Assembly: GCA_004794785.1 (NCBI GenBank)
Contig: SJOL01007411.1
Span: forward strand, 955,897 to 1,019,896
DNA: 64,000 bases
Source of the DNA: Opisthorchis felineus
Lineage: Eukaryota; Platyhelminthes; Trematoda; Opisthorchiida; Opisthorchiidae
Reading direction: 5' to 3'
The translations under genes and the position numbers were made by a program. Below, piece after piece: positions 14,801 to 27,600 of this stretch (within the stretch, counting starts at the first letter, position 1; each line of letters begins with the position of its first letter). The notes beneath the pieces were generated by a model. That model saw only the letters and a program-made list of their open reading frames with translations. It ran no database searches and was not told the origin of the DNA.

Positions 14801-16227
14801 ATCCTCTAAATAATTCCAGACAGGATTGACTATTTTCATCCACTTTAAGTGGCCCACAAAGAACTCAGACAATTGCTCACGTAGGTAGATTGTTTATCTG
14901 CATGGAATACACTTAACTGCATCAAAGTGGGATGGATAAGATGAACTTAATCCCCTTCACGAAAATTTCAATTGTAAGATTGTAGGAAAGGCGGCAAGAT
15001 CTCACCGCCTGACTACATATCACTATTACTAAACAGACTAGCAGAACCTCAGTAGGGAAAATAAAAAAAACTAGCTTTATATTAATCTTGCAACGCGGTG
15101 AAATCTTTGCGGTAACTTTACCGCATGGTAACAGATGTTATTGGAAAAACTTTAGAGTGGGTTTACGTACTTAGAGAATTAATTATGCGTCGGACTTGCA
15201 ACGGGACCTCTCATAGTCTAACTCGGTATCAGTGGAGTAGCATATTCCATCTAACTTCTATAGTCAAAGTCTGAAACATTGTAAACATCGCGAAAGCAAA
15301 CCTGCTCCGGAAACCATCACTTACTCACTTGTATCTAGGTGAGATTACGAGTACACTAATTTGTTCTAACACTTCGCGTCGGTGAAATCACCGGGTATGT
15401 ACTGTACAAGGTGGTGAATTTGTTATTACATAAGCCCTCAGTAACTTGTATTGACCTTAAGCTATACGTTACGGTTATTTGTTCTTATCTGCGCACAGCG
15501 ATTCCCCCCATGTCTCAGCACAACTTCAACATACCTGTCGCATTCATCTGTTCGCTTTGGGATAGTAGAAGAAAAACCTGGTGTCTCCTTGTGGGCAGCC
15601 ATGGTTTAACTGTTGTCTCTGTTGTACAGCTTAAGTTAACAAACTTTAAGCTGGTGGCTCCAAAAATCCATCCCTATTTGATTTCCTGTAAAACTACTGC
15701 TGGATCCATTGTGCTGTCTTTACGAAAAAAGCTCCAGTGGGTCGTCCGCGTGGATACTGGATGGGTACATTCTCTTCCCTCTGTGGTAGGTGCATGTATT
15801 TGTAGAAAGAAAGCGCTTGTCTCCAAAAATCACCTAGAAGTACGACAAGTTATGCTTCGGGTGTCTAAGAAGAGGGCTCCTCAAAAGTTGCTCGAAAGTG
15901 TAAAAGAATACGGTTCGGGTTTTGCCAAGAGCATGACCTTGTTTCCACAGGGTAAAAAAATAAAGACTGCCTTTGTATGATTGGAGAGGTTTCGTCCCTT
16001 GTGAGATCCTAAGGAGGAAATGGCTCATTGAACTTGAAGAGTAGATCAGAGATCTGCAACGTGTAGTTTGGAGCCCGCCCGTTCAATATAGTTTCAAAAC
16101 TGAAATTGTTTTTGCTCAAACGAAACAACAGACATGCCGAACGAAGAACCATCGACCTTAAAGCGAGATATCCCTGGGACGAACATTCCTGTAGGACGGA
16201 TATTCTGAACGATTCGTACTCAAGACT
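8881..16227. other. Unassigned region
   Basis: No recognisable gene or element. Open frames of 129 codons (10922-11311, -) and 189 codons (15411-15980, +) are the longest. The second lies just upstream of the Penelope-like relic but has no recognised domain and cannot be tied to it. Otherwise the region looks like non-coding, AT-rich sequence. Confidence 0.5.
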
Positions 16228-16743
16228 TTGCAATTTGTACAGCCTAAACCTAAAACGTTTTCGATTGGGAATAAGCCTGTCTATAAATGGCTCCCATTTA
16301 AAAGCGACCCGGTTGATGAACTAGTTACTAGAAGGCTTAGAAACCCTGTTGATTCAATATACACGGCTGCTAATCTGTGCTTGAACTTCAATTCCAGCCC
16401 CAATATCAAGTTTCGTTTGAAGGACAAATTGTCACTTTCTTCCACCAGCTTTTGTGTGCACTCATTTCTGTGCTCATGCCGAGCACCATACGTTGGTTGT
16501 AGAACAAGGTGTTTGTCGGACAGAATGCTAAAACACAATCCCTTGTCTCTGAGTGGTAGTTAGGAGAAACCAGTCTCAAGTGCAATTGCAGCACATTTGA
16601 CCGAAACCATTAATGTCATCGACAAAGAGTAAGCCTTTGATATGATATACCGGCCACCCCTGAACCGATCACGACTAACTCGACCCAGACTATTATTGAT
16701 CGCAAGGGCAACTGGAATCCGACTTCTGGACTCAAAGCTTTAA
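16228..16743 (+). mobile_element. Penelope-like retroelement, 3' part with GIY-YIG-type region, pseudogenised
   Basis: One frame runs through the whole interval with two internal stops (TAG 16561-16563, TAA 16630-16632). It reads KPVYKWLPFKSDPVDELVTR, then LKDKLSLSSTSFCVHSFLCS and YVGCRTRCLSDRMLKH (the C.C...YVG...R.L..R...H pattern of a GIY-YIG-like endonuclease), then AFDMIYRPPLNRSRL and ATGIRLLDSKL. This arrangement is typical of C-terminal ends of Penelope-like or related polyproteins abundant in flatworms. The reverse transcriptase part is absent. Family assignment is from recalled patterns; identity as a retroelement end is firmer than the exact family. Confidence 0.65.
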
Positions 16744-18120
16744 CTTGATAGTCCGAGTCGGAAATGACAGAATACGCAACACTGGGATCGGTTGTGTGCC
16801 ATGTCCTGCGGAGTTTCTAGCCACTTGCAAACAGGGCCCCAGCCGAAAGGTGCCTAGATCTCAAAGTGCTCAGATTGACAGTAACCGCTTTCGTTTCGCA
16901 TTGCCTACCCTGGCCAGAATTTTCGCCAACAAGCGCTTGGAGAAAACAAGGCTTGTGTTGGTAGACGCTGGCCTGGAATGTGTAATGCATATTCCAGCCG
17001 TCTCAAACTATTAAGTCTAACCTGCTCTATTGGACTCATTTGGACCATGTGGCAATCAGCTACTGGTGAAGAGCTTTGATATGAGATTGTCGTTCATTTT
17101 AGAGGTCACCACTTGAATCCGACCAGAACATTGTACGAGCATGCATCTCTATTCACTCTCCCCTTTGAAAGCACTAGTTGATGCAAAGGCATCACCCACT
17201 GCAAAGCTTTTCTGTAGCTCAACAGTATCAGTGTGAGTTGGCTGAGAAGCTCCCAGCGCTCATCGAGAACAATGATAACTTGGATGATGACTAGAGAAAG
17301 ATGAAAGAGCTTTACCCTAAACCGACTTGGACGGGACAATACACTAAATTCAATATCCGTGTCTGGTCACATTTGAGCCAATAGTGATTCGCTGACGAAA
17401 CTAGACTCTGTGCACTCAGAAATCGATTGCACGCGTACTGAGTATTCAGTGGTCCGCTCATGTGACCGCTGTCCACTCAGGCCAGTCGACCGTGAAGTAA
17501 ACAATTTTCACACTTCCACCCTCGGACTCCACTTTAACTTCGTTTTTCTTATATGGATCACTCGCTTTTAGTTTTGTAATCGCTCGATCTGCATTGGGCA
17601 TAAGAAGAGATCGCGAAAACGTTAACATTCGGTAATTTCTGTTCTGAATTTCACAGTGACCCATGCATAAAATGACCGTTCAGCGGCAAGTTCTGGAGGA
17701 TACCTCGCCCATAACTTGAAACTGTACCGAAGACTTGCAGAAAAATGCAGATAGCTCTTTGTCGTTTCGCACTACAAGTCTTGTGCAAAGTAGAACTTCT
17801 GTGGACCATCTCGATATAGTTTGAAATGTATGATGTAGGTTTTAGTGGAAGTCATATGATATTCATTTGAAATATTACAGCTGTAGAACAATCGATTCCG
17901 AACTTTGAAATCTTCCAAGGAACACGTGAGTTTGTGAAGGTTGTTTTATTTTTTTTCTATCCGAGTTAACTGTTGTTAATCAGCGTTTTGACTTATTGGC
18001 TTACCTGGTTTGTCGGCCCTCTCCTCAACAAGCGGTAAGCGAATGGAAGCGGAGGCGCTTCAGAGGAAACTAAGCGGCCACCTGGCGGCCATGTATCACC
18101 GATGTTGATATCTATGCTGA
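16744..18120. other. Unassigned region upstream of DRC3
   Basis: Short overlapping open frames only (up to 89 codons at 16745-17014). No domain was recognised. If DRC3 has an ordinary untranslated or short coding first exon, it may lie here or further upstream, but no promoter could be supported. Confidence 0.4.
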
Positions 18121-18122
18121 TG

Positions 18123-18266
18123 AGGACCTTGATGATGGAGGTGTGATGACAGTGATGATGAATGTCATGATCATGATGATCGTGATGCTTTTGCTTCTGC
18201 TGCTGCTGCTGCTGTTGCTGATATTGATGACGACGATGACGGCGCTGATGGTGACGATGGTGATGG
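18123..18266. repeat. Trinucleotide repeat cluster, GAT/ATG and CTG units
   Basis: Interrupted GATGAT runs flank a CTTCTGCTGCTGCTGCTGCT core at about 18191-18215, then GATGACGACGATGAC. All units are triplets, so all three frames on both strands stay open here and give spurious Met-, Leu-, His- or Gln-rich peptides. It lies about 240 bases before the first DRC3 coding exon. Confidence 0.85.
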
Positions 18267-18382
18267 CATGCCTTCGAATGAAGCGTTCCCCTTTTTTCCG
18301 AGTGTTCCCTTGTAGATCCTTCTATATCTACCGCTTGCATTTGTATGTTTATGATCATGCGGTTCGAAATTAAATGATAAAA

Positions 18383-18418
18383 TTAGTAGTAGTAGTAGCA
18401 GTAGTGGTGACGGTGGTA
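18383..18418. repeat. AGT/GGT trinucleotide repeat
   Basis: TAGTAGTAGTAGTAG is followed by CAGTAGTGGTGACGGTGGT, a second interrupted triplet run, about 85 bases upstream of the DRC3 exon. Confidence 0.8.
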
Positions 18419-18492
18419 CTAGAAGAAAAACTAAATCTGATGAGTAAATTTCATTGCAGCTGATTTTACGTTTGTTGCTGTTTCTTACACTT

Positions 18493-18502
18493 AGGTATTC
18501 AG
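18493..18502 (+). promoter_or_regulatory. Splice acceptor(s) 5' of DRC3 coding, candidate trans-splice site
   Basis: A run ending CTTACACTTAG (18494) is followed by GTATTCAG (18502). No in-frame ATG lies in this exon or the three after it. In several parasitic flatworms the spliced leader ends in AUG; addition at 18503 would give AUG followed in frame by the conserved N-terminus, while addition at 18495 would be out of frame. A normal upstream coding exon is the alternative. Confidence 0.4.
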
Positions 18503-18656
18503 CGATTATGGGGCACAACAGAACCAACAGTGATCAGCGATACCTTGCTACGTGCGGCAGTATATGCACAAGGTCCGAAAGAAGAGGCTGGAAGAATTGC
18601 ACGCGTAGAGGGAATTGCGTTCAGCTCCGTGGCAGAACTCGGGTTAAATTTCCAAA
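18503..18656 (+). CDS. DRC3: DRC3 exon 1 of those found: N-terminal region
   Basis: Encodes residues 1-51 and the first base of residue 52. The reading EPTVISDTLLRAAV then GPKEEAGRIARVEGIAF matches the conserved DRC3 N-terminus (vertebrate EPKVIDDDML..AV..QGPQEEAGQLAKQEGILF). It ends with one base A before GTAATT at 18657; the next exon starts AC, rebuilding AAC (Asn) exactly where other DRC3 proteins have Asn. Two acceptor AGs are possible, at 18493-18494 (after a pyrimidine-rich run) and 18501-18502. The frame is open upstream only to a TGA at 18461-18463 and has no ATG. An ATG at 18509 is in another frame. Confidence 0.92.
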
Positions 18657-21600
18657 GTAATTCATTTTACCACGTATTTTCTTAAGCTTGGAGTTGCAGT
18701 ACTTTGCATGCCCTGTGGTTTGCTAAGAAAAAAGCTTACTGCACACCTTGCATATACTATTCGGCCTGTGGTCAAGGGATGTGTGTTGAATCTTACAGCT
18801 TGTTGGTAACAAAAGTAACTCCGAAAAAATTAGGTGTGGCGACTTACCTGCGGCAAAATGACAACGCTGCGTGCAACAAGATTCATTTGAATGATCTAAA
18901 CAGGCTTCGAGCAGAACTGAAGGAGAAGCCAAGACAAAGTAGTAGTCTTTAAATGAAGTTCTATATTCCAACCACTCTCATATGTCATACGGTTCAGGAA
19001 GTTCATTATGTCCGAGGTGGAGTCTAACTCCGTGCGGAACTAAATACGAGGATTCAGGACATTTATATGTTGGTTCGTTGTCCTTATCATACCTGATCAC
19101 ACCAAACTTGCCATCTACGTAACACCAAACTATCCTCGGTGCACACTTGGATCCGGATAAAGCACTCCGTTCAGAATATTTCGTATACGTGCTGGCCAAA
19201 ACAAGGTATACGGGAGATCCCACACATGAAGTTATTCTTGATAGCAGTTAACAGATTAAAATGCTAAGTAACCAACAGATAAGCATATTATTGGTACCCC
19301 CAAAAATCTCATTCACAAAGAGTTGCGTCTTTTCCTGCAGGATTGTATCTAAAAGCTTATCCAAAGGCTCGGAATAACGTAACCTGATTCCAACTGAGTG
19401 GAAAGATGGCTAGCAGACTGCTGACCGGTAGAAAACATTTCCTGATTAGCCATCTTTTACAGCAGTCAGAAGCCAGCCTTTTCATCTTGGTGCTTCCAAT
19501 CAGAGAGATTCTGACGTGTTGTTAACTTTATAAATACGATTGTAATAATTTATTTTCATGAAATCTGTCTCAATCGACCATGCTCCTTCGCCTCTATTGA
19601 AGGAAGTTTTTGAGACTATTTCCTATTGGCTTCCAAAAACACGATAGTGGCAATATAACTTGTGAACTATGAACTTTTAACCTTGACTCGATTTGATTTT
19701 CATCACTTTGTTGTTCAGTAATTCGTACCCCACGAGGGGGAGTAAGTTCTGAAGCTCGTGTTTCAGCAGATGTGCATTGTGGCAGATATCAGGAAAACAG
19801 TGGTCAATTGAATCCTCTGATTGACTACTGAGGTGGCCACTGAGTGAGTTATTCGAGAAGAAGCAAGGGATAGCCCCGGTGACCTAACAACCAGAGACGT
19901 AGAAATTATGTTGTGTTTCAAGCACAACCACGACTCATTGACTACATTGGTTGGTGGCTACCCCTTTTAACGACATGCGTAGTGAACGGAATCTGGCAGG
20001 GCTAACTAAAGACTACAGAAGCGATTCATGTGAATGATCAAATTTGCTATCTACGGCAGAAGGCCACAGTACTCAGTGTGCTATTATTTTTAATTATTCT
20101 CTCCTCATCTATACACCCCTGATTTCTCCATCCGATTACCCAATAGCGGGCTGTGACTAACACGTGCCTGGAGCAAATCCGTAGTAACAAGCCAAGTTGT
20201 CTGAAGTTATTGGCTGATCAGGTGACCACCTTATGCACATCATTGTCTCAAAGTGGCAATGCACATTCTTTTCTCTCGCCTCGATCAAAGCCTCACAAAC
20301 ATGTACAACAGCTATAAACTCCCACAATCTCTCTAGAAAATCCACTGTAAAATAGTCAGATATAGTTCTACTAGGTAACCTTAGGTGATCGTCCCTTTCA
20401 AGCTGTTTTCAGCAGAGCTCCAAGTCCTCTATTTTATGCTCCGAGAAAAAGGATGCCTTATGTTTTCCTCAGTCTTGTCTACAGTTTTTCGTTACTAATC
20501 ACCTTCACTGAATTTACTGTTACGTGTGCGGTTCCTGGCACTCCTTGCTAAACCCTCCCCGGGATACACTGAAATTTCAAAGGAACTTTTGATAGACCCC
20601 ATACAAAGCAACTATCTTAAGGTTTGTCCCCAATTCACCCAACTAATCATTCCCGACATTCTTCAACTTCCCCATTAAACGCTTACCAATGCAAATTTGC
20701 ATCATGTACTCGTTCTGTAAACAAGCTAGTACCTACCATAAATGCTATTTTCAGTATGCTTGTGAACACTTAGTTTGCTGGTTTTCTATATTACTTAGTT
20801 TCTCAGGACCGGAGCTTTGCGTTTCGTTTACTGGTGCAAAGTACTCACTGACGGATATCTCAAGCAATTTTCTAACGTAAATTAACTTGTTTCATCATTC
20901 ATATCTAGTGTTTTTCATAACTGTTCACTAAGAATTGCTATCACAATACATAAACCTGTAATTCAATTGGCTCGTCCAGGCTTCAGATTGAAGTGTCCAC
21001 ATATGCCTGACCTGTTTGTGACAAACTTTAAGCCATTTATATCGTTTTCTGAATCCAATTTTTCGCTGGCATCTTCGCAGCCAAGCAAACACTAAGCAGA
21101 TTCTGGTAACAGTCGAACTAGGTCTCGAATGCCACTTTAGGGTTAAAGTCGAAGGTAAATTTCACTGTGTTATTTGCTAAGCTCCCGATCTGCAACGTAG
21201 CGCCTGGTACAGATCGTGCTGTATGTGAATCCCTACTGGCGTGAATTTCGTTCGACTAGTACCTGTTTTTGGACTGGGAGCAGAGGAAGAAACAATGCTG
21301 TTTTCAGAAAGCTGCTTATCAACGATGCCATTAACATGAAAAATCTGAGAAAGAGCCCAGTGTCTCGCAACGCGAAAGAACGCGAAGATTAAACATTTGG
21401 AGAGGAACTTTTGCCGTTCTAACCAAGGACGATTTAGTTATGCGGAATCTCCAAGCAGTTATAGCTCGGCTGACGGTAGATGCTAGTATTCATAGGCATA
21501 CTCGGAATGCAGCTAGTCAGTAGGGGTTGAGGAAACTTCATCTCGAGGAGGAAGTTGACAATTTAGAAGAAGAATTTGTCAACATCAGAGAAAGTGGAGA

Positions 21601-24600
21601 ACTTTGGGAAATGCTGACATATTCTGGAGCATCCTGTGAGATGGCAGGTTATTCTGTCATAGTTCACAGGTCAAACTACGGCGTGCCAGTATTGCCTCCA
21701 CTGTCACCCTGGTTATACCAAAAAGGCTTTTGGAGGAATTCGGTAGACTGGCACACGGAGCATGACCAAGCCAGCGCAAACTTTTGAGTATGATCAGTTC
21801 CTCTGTTATTGGTGGCTCAATTCTTCAGAAAATCATTGGACGTACTTTAGCATTACTGATCAGGTGTTCGCAATGCTCCGAAGAGATCGATGGTCAAACA
21901 TTGAAAGGTTTTAAGGTCCTCAGCGCGCAGCCGCGATGTTTCCCACCCATATAACAATACGGGGCACACCGTTGCATTGTAAATCCTTGATATATAAGCT
22001 GATGTTACCCCTCCATCACAGGTGTTGCAGGCAGCTTTTGCTGCTCTGGTCTTTCAAGTCCAGATGGAAACAGTGTTTTCTGGTAGACCACCGCGATTGA
22101 TAGAGCTACTCAGAGAGTAAGTTCGTCCGCAAGGATAAGGTTCAAACTTGCTACAGCCCACGTTTGCAGTAGCACTCTACACAGTGCACACGATAAATGC
22201 ACACTAAACCTTGGGGGACAAGTATTTAGATTATCTCTGCTGCACGAAAGTGTTAAGCAAACTGTCGTCAACAGTGCGTCGAGGATTTTGAAAATAAGTA
22301 TTTACCGTAAACGCATTTCAGATGACTAAAATCAACTGGCATGCGTGTCATACAGAATGTAGCTTCCGAAAGAAACAATACCGTTTTCTAGTGAGCCGTC
22401 GCACACTAAATCTCGTCTGACTGGGAGTGCTGTCGTGTAATCTCCAGAAGAGTGAACTGTCTTCCAAGGGGATTTCTGGACAAGTTTTAATATACCATTA
22501 TCTAGAACTACTTGTTTTTTTTTCGAAATTTTTAGACTTTACAATATACGTATTAAGAACATATCGTGAATAGGAATTACGGGCCTAGAGTTTGAGGACC
22601 AGTAGTAAGCCATATATCCTTCATCTTTTTTATTTCGTAAACAAATGTAAAATTTGTGGATACAGCATTTTACATCTGTCTTTCCCGTGAAGACATATTC
22701 AAGATAAGCAACCTGGATGCCTTCATCAACCTGACTAGACTGCAACTGGATAATAATATCATCGAGAAAATTGAAAACTTGGATGCCCTCACCAACCTGA
22801 CTTGGTTAGGTAAGTCCAATTTAGAAGCAATAAATTATCATTTTGTTAACAGTAATTATTTTTAAACTACTGTTCATTTGTAAGTACCATAACGTTGTGC
22901 CCGGCAAATGAATGGGTGGACTAGCGGATGAATCGCCTGCCGCGCTTTACTAGTCAACATGGTGAAGTGACCAGCACCCAGGGTTAAGAAATGCCGTCAA
23001 AACTTTGGCTATGAAATGCAGTATATGTAACCACCATCCAACGTCCTACTATCCGCCTACGGAAGGAATATATTTATCACAATAATTGAGCATGATGGAC
23101 CGACGTTTGTCCCTCAACTAACCAGATTAGCAATTTTTTTCCTTCCGGACAGATCTATCTTTCAACCGCATTGAAAAAATTGAGAATTTGGAGAATCTCC
23201 ACAACTTGGAAGATATTAGCCTGTTTAACAATCAAATAAAAGTAATTGAAGGGCTGGACAATTTGAAGAAACTGAAATATTTGTCGTTGGGACGAAACTT
23301 ATTGGACGATTTGGAAAACGTATGTCTATTCAAATTGAACATCCAGTCCTTGTCAGACGGTCTATTTACGGAAGTTTCGAGGACTGAGATCACTAACTTT
23401 GGAGGAAAATCCATTGGCAAATGATGCGAATTACCGTCCATACATTTGCGCATTCCTTGCTCAGCTTGAATATTTAGACTACCAAAGAATTGGAGAAGAG
23501 GCGGTGAGTAAACAAAAATCGATACAATCATTGATTGCCTAAGATGGAAATAGTCTTTGAACCAGGTTTTTGGAGGCGTAAACTGTATGCCGGTTCCTAG
23601 TGTAAGTACGAAATGTTTTTTTGTTTTTTATTGCAAGGCATCAACTCCTTCCGAATTCTGTAGAGCCCCTAAACTGACCTCTCTAACGTACCCTTTTCAA
23701 GACTAAATGACCCAAGCGTTACATACGCAACAACGAAATCAACCCAACTAAACAGGTTAATCAACTGTAGCTTTGTTTTGTATCTGCACCTTTAGGATGT
23801 AATCTTCCAGGGGTGCATACTTATGCAACAGTCTAAGGTGTCATTTTAGACAGCTGTCACACGGTTCAAGCCACACGCAAAATTTTCATAATAAACACTT
23901 TTTATGTCTCAGAATCGTTGGATTCTCTGGCGATTTAAGCGAGGACTAGGCAATCAATGCATATACACCATAAACAGTACTGGGTACGGAGTTATCTCTC
24001 ATAGCAGTTGGCAAATATACTTCGAATCTTCCGATACTTCAGCGTTTAATTGCAGTTTGATGATCCATGTGATGTCTTGAAAAGTGAAAAGCAAACGAAA
24101 CCAATGGAATGAAAAATTACTGGAGCTACGAATTTCATGGAGTCTATCCTAATCTTCAGAACATTGAAATTCTTTCGCACAATGTGCGGCACAGGAGTTA
24201 CCTTAAGTTTCCTTTGCAAATATATCCAATGAAGTTTCTTTGGTTTCTGAAATAAGTAGTATGGGGCATTTTATCGTAATGGAAACTTGAGGCACCTGTG
24301 TGCTGCACATTTTGCAGCGAAAGAATATTAAGGTGCTGTTGGCCTGGAGGGATTCCATTGAGTTTCCAGCTCAAGGAATTTCGTGATGCATATGAACTCA
24401 AACTTGCCTCTCTAGAAATAACTTCTATAAATTTTGGGTACCACCGCCACTTTTCGTAATCAGCTCTGCTGCTAGCCCTATTTCTTTTTGCGAAGCGCTA
24501 TGTTTACTAGTTGCAGTTTTGATACTCATTGTCTGAGTTTCCTGTGAGATACGTTTGAGCGTTTGATCTGTGACGTTCAGTAATAATACGCCCAGGATGT

Positions 24601-27600
24601 GACATCTAGACGGACAGAATGCACAGCTTGTACACAGTAAGTGAATCAGAGAAAGTTGTTCATGAATACTGTAGTAGATTGAACTCTGTGTGTTGTCCTG
24701 GAAAAGACCAAGGCATGCATTTTGTATGGACGAACGAGAGATATATCATGGCAAGTAGTAGACATCTCATACTTATTGGGACATTCAGTCTGATCGAATT
24801 AAGCAAGCGAAATACTGTCCACCCAACTAGTGCACCTGACTGACATTTGATGTTTTGAAACGTTGTGATGGGTGGCAACGAACGGCTTAATCTGTGGTGC
24901 AAGCTGTGGAACCGGGTAGCTCGGCAAAAGTGTACTAGGATTAAAAGCTTGCTTGGACAGTTCCTATAAAACAAAGAGAAAGTACTGTGCGTTCACATAT
25001 CTCCTGGAATCAATTTTTTTTCACATACTACCAGCTATGGGTTACTTAGTCCAAGTTTAATATCCCGGGTACTGTTGATAAAAATCGGTCGTAAACGGTC
25101 GCCCCGGAGAAAGAAATGTTTATGAGAGAGAGAAATTAGTCCTAAAAGTATGAAACAGAATCTTAGAGATTTCTGGTGCTGATTTTTATTCACCTACCTG
25201 TAGTTCATATTTTTAAGCGGGATATGAATTCGCATTGATAGGTCTATATGGATTAACTGGCAGAGAAGCAAGGAGCCTAGTTAGTATAAAATAAAATATC
25301 GGAACGATTGAATGAGCAATTTACTCTATGCTGGCGAAAACCACTTATTGGCCGCAGAACAACAGAATGCTTACACTGGCGAATAGTTTGCTGCGTCCAG
25401 ATATCCAATACTATGGAGACGTGTGAGACGGTAAATTTGAACTGTGGTTGAATGGTGGTTCATTAACAAATGACGCAAAATGCATCAGGAATTTTAGATT
25501 TGTTTCCAGCTAGTTTTATGGTTTACAAGCAGAGTCTGAAACTCAATAGCATTTGGGCCTCTTTATAGACACAAACATCGAATTCATTTGGATCCCTACA
25601 ATTTTAAACTTTTATGCAACGAGGTTTACTTTGCACTAATGAAATTTCCATCATGCGCACATCCCTCTTATTTGTGCTCAAATAGCGTCACGCTGCCTAC
25701 ATGCAGTATCAGATCACTGTGGATCAGATGAACGAAAAGATGAAGGAGCAGGAAGAATATGAAGAACTATGCGCTTACCGTACAGAACAAGCCCAGTACC
25801 ATGCCAACGCATTTGTGGATGACGTCGAAGGAGATAATTTGTATGACCTAATCATGCGAAGTGACCCGGATGGAATGAAATTCTTGTCACTTCCACTGGT
25901 GGGAGAAGTGGTGGAACAATATCCTTTTTGTGGTCGACTTGTTGCCACCAAGTAACATTAGTTCTACCGTTTTTAGAAAAATGATGGCACAGATTGGTGG
26001 TCTTTTTCTGAGCTGCAAGGTACTGCGTAGTACAGTAACACGAATAACAAAACATTGTAAGGTTAGGTGGACGTAGCACCTTTTTTGCATGCTTTGCACA
26101 AGCTTTTTTGCATTTGGAACTACAGGATCGCTCTGACCACTAAGCCAGGTTGACAAATTCAAACTCGCTGTTCGGCAATTTTTCTACACACTAGAGTACT
26201 ATTGTCCCAGAAAACTACCTACCCAAACGCTGTGGATAGGAAACAGCATCCAAGCTGTGAAGACTGGCACTCAAAGTTAGCTGAATGAATGGTGAAACAA
26301 CGCTGCATTTTGCACAAAACCTTTATAGACTGAGCAGTCACCCGAAGAAAGCAGTATAGTGTGCGCACATACGCAGTTATTGTAGAAATCACCAGCCAGC
26401 CTAGACAGCTAGACCACTTCGGAAATTCATTTCTCATTCCAAATTGTAGTTTGGTAAGGTGTTCCTTTGGCAAACCATGAGTTGATAAGGGACAACTTTT
26501 AATTCTCATCAGATTTCCTTGTAGAAGTCTGGTTTTAAACAGAATGGTGGAGCAACTCAAGTAATAATTACTATATCGTGAAAAGAGTTTGAAAACCGGT
26601 ATTACATAAATAAAGATTGATCCACTAGAGAATGATTAAAGGAAAAAAATAAAAACCAATCCATATTAAGGGTCTGCTTATTCTGGTGGCCAAGAGGATG
26701 GTAAGTATAACTTCACCCTCCCATTTATGAGAAACGAATTAAAGTTGAATGCCCTGGGAAAAACTGGGCAGTTGTTTTAACCAGGCCAATGCAGGCTCTG
26801 TTTACAGGATTTCACCGACAACTTTATATAACTAAAGAGAATAATGATAGGAGAGCATACTCTGCAGGTCTTTTGTATGTTAACGCAAATTTATGAAAGG
26901 GATGAGACAAAAATATAAGCGTATTACTGCAATTGCCTCTGCCGACCGACATGGTAGAATTACTAAAGAAACTTCTAATAGATATGAACTTTGCGTTATT
27001 CATCAATGAAACACAGCGTGAATAGTTTCGAACTTAGAACGAAAGCTATATGTTAACAAATCTTTTGAGGAGGTTTGAGGAGGAATATTTGGGTCATTGG
27101 AAGAAATATAATTTAGAGGCATATATTCGAAGTGTGCGTTTAGCTAATTTCCAGTTCCGCACCACTCATCTTCATTAATGCTCCTAGTTTCCAAGTGGAT
27201 TGCCCAAAACCAATAATGAATAATTACACAAAACATGATCAGTATTACCTTTATAATGGCAAAAACTATCCGAGTTGTGCACTGTGGTCCGATAAATACT
27301 GATATAAGTGCAACTGACTAATAGGTTGTCGGCAAATGCAAGATATTTTGTATCAAAACCACTTTGTGGTTTGTTCCAAGAGAGATCTTTTTTTGCTTTT
27401 TGAAAATGCCGCTTTACGTTCACTTGCTCAAGTCTACTAAAACTACACATTTCGCGACAAGTTGGCTGACAGTTCTCGTATGCTGTTTCACTTCGGTCTG
27501 GAAGAGTATGCAAAGCGTCAACAGGAGGAAGATTGTTTAAGAGAAGCAATTCGGGAGGTCAAGGTGGCTGATAGAGAGGCCGGAATGAAGTTGATTCAAG

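Noticed and set aside
18000..18527. His/Gln-rich and Ala/Ser/Leu-rich open frames on both strands
   Set aside because: They are produced by the trinucleotide repeats, which keep every frame open. No independent coding evidence.
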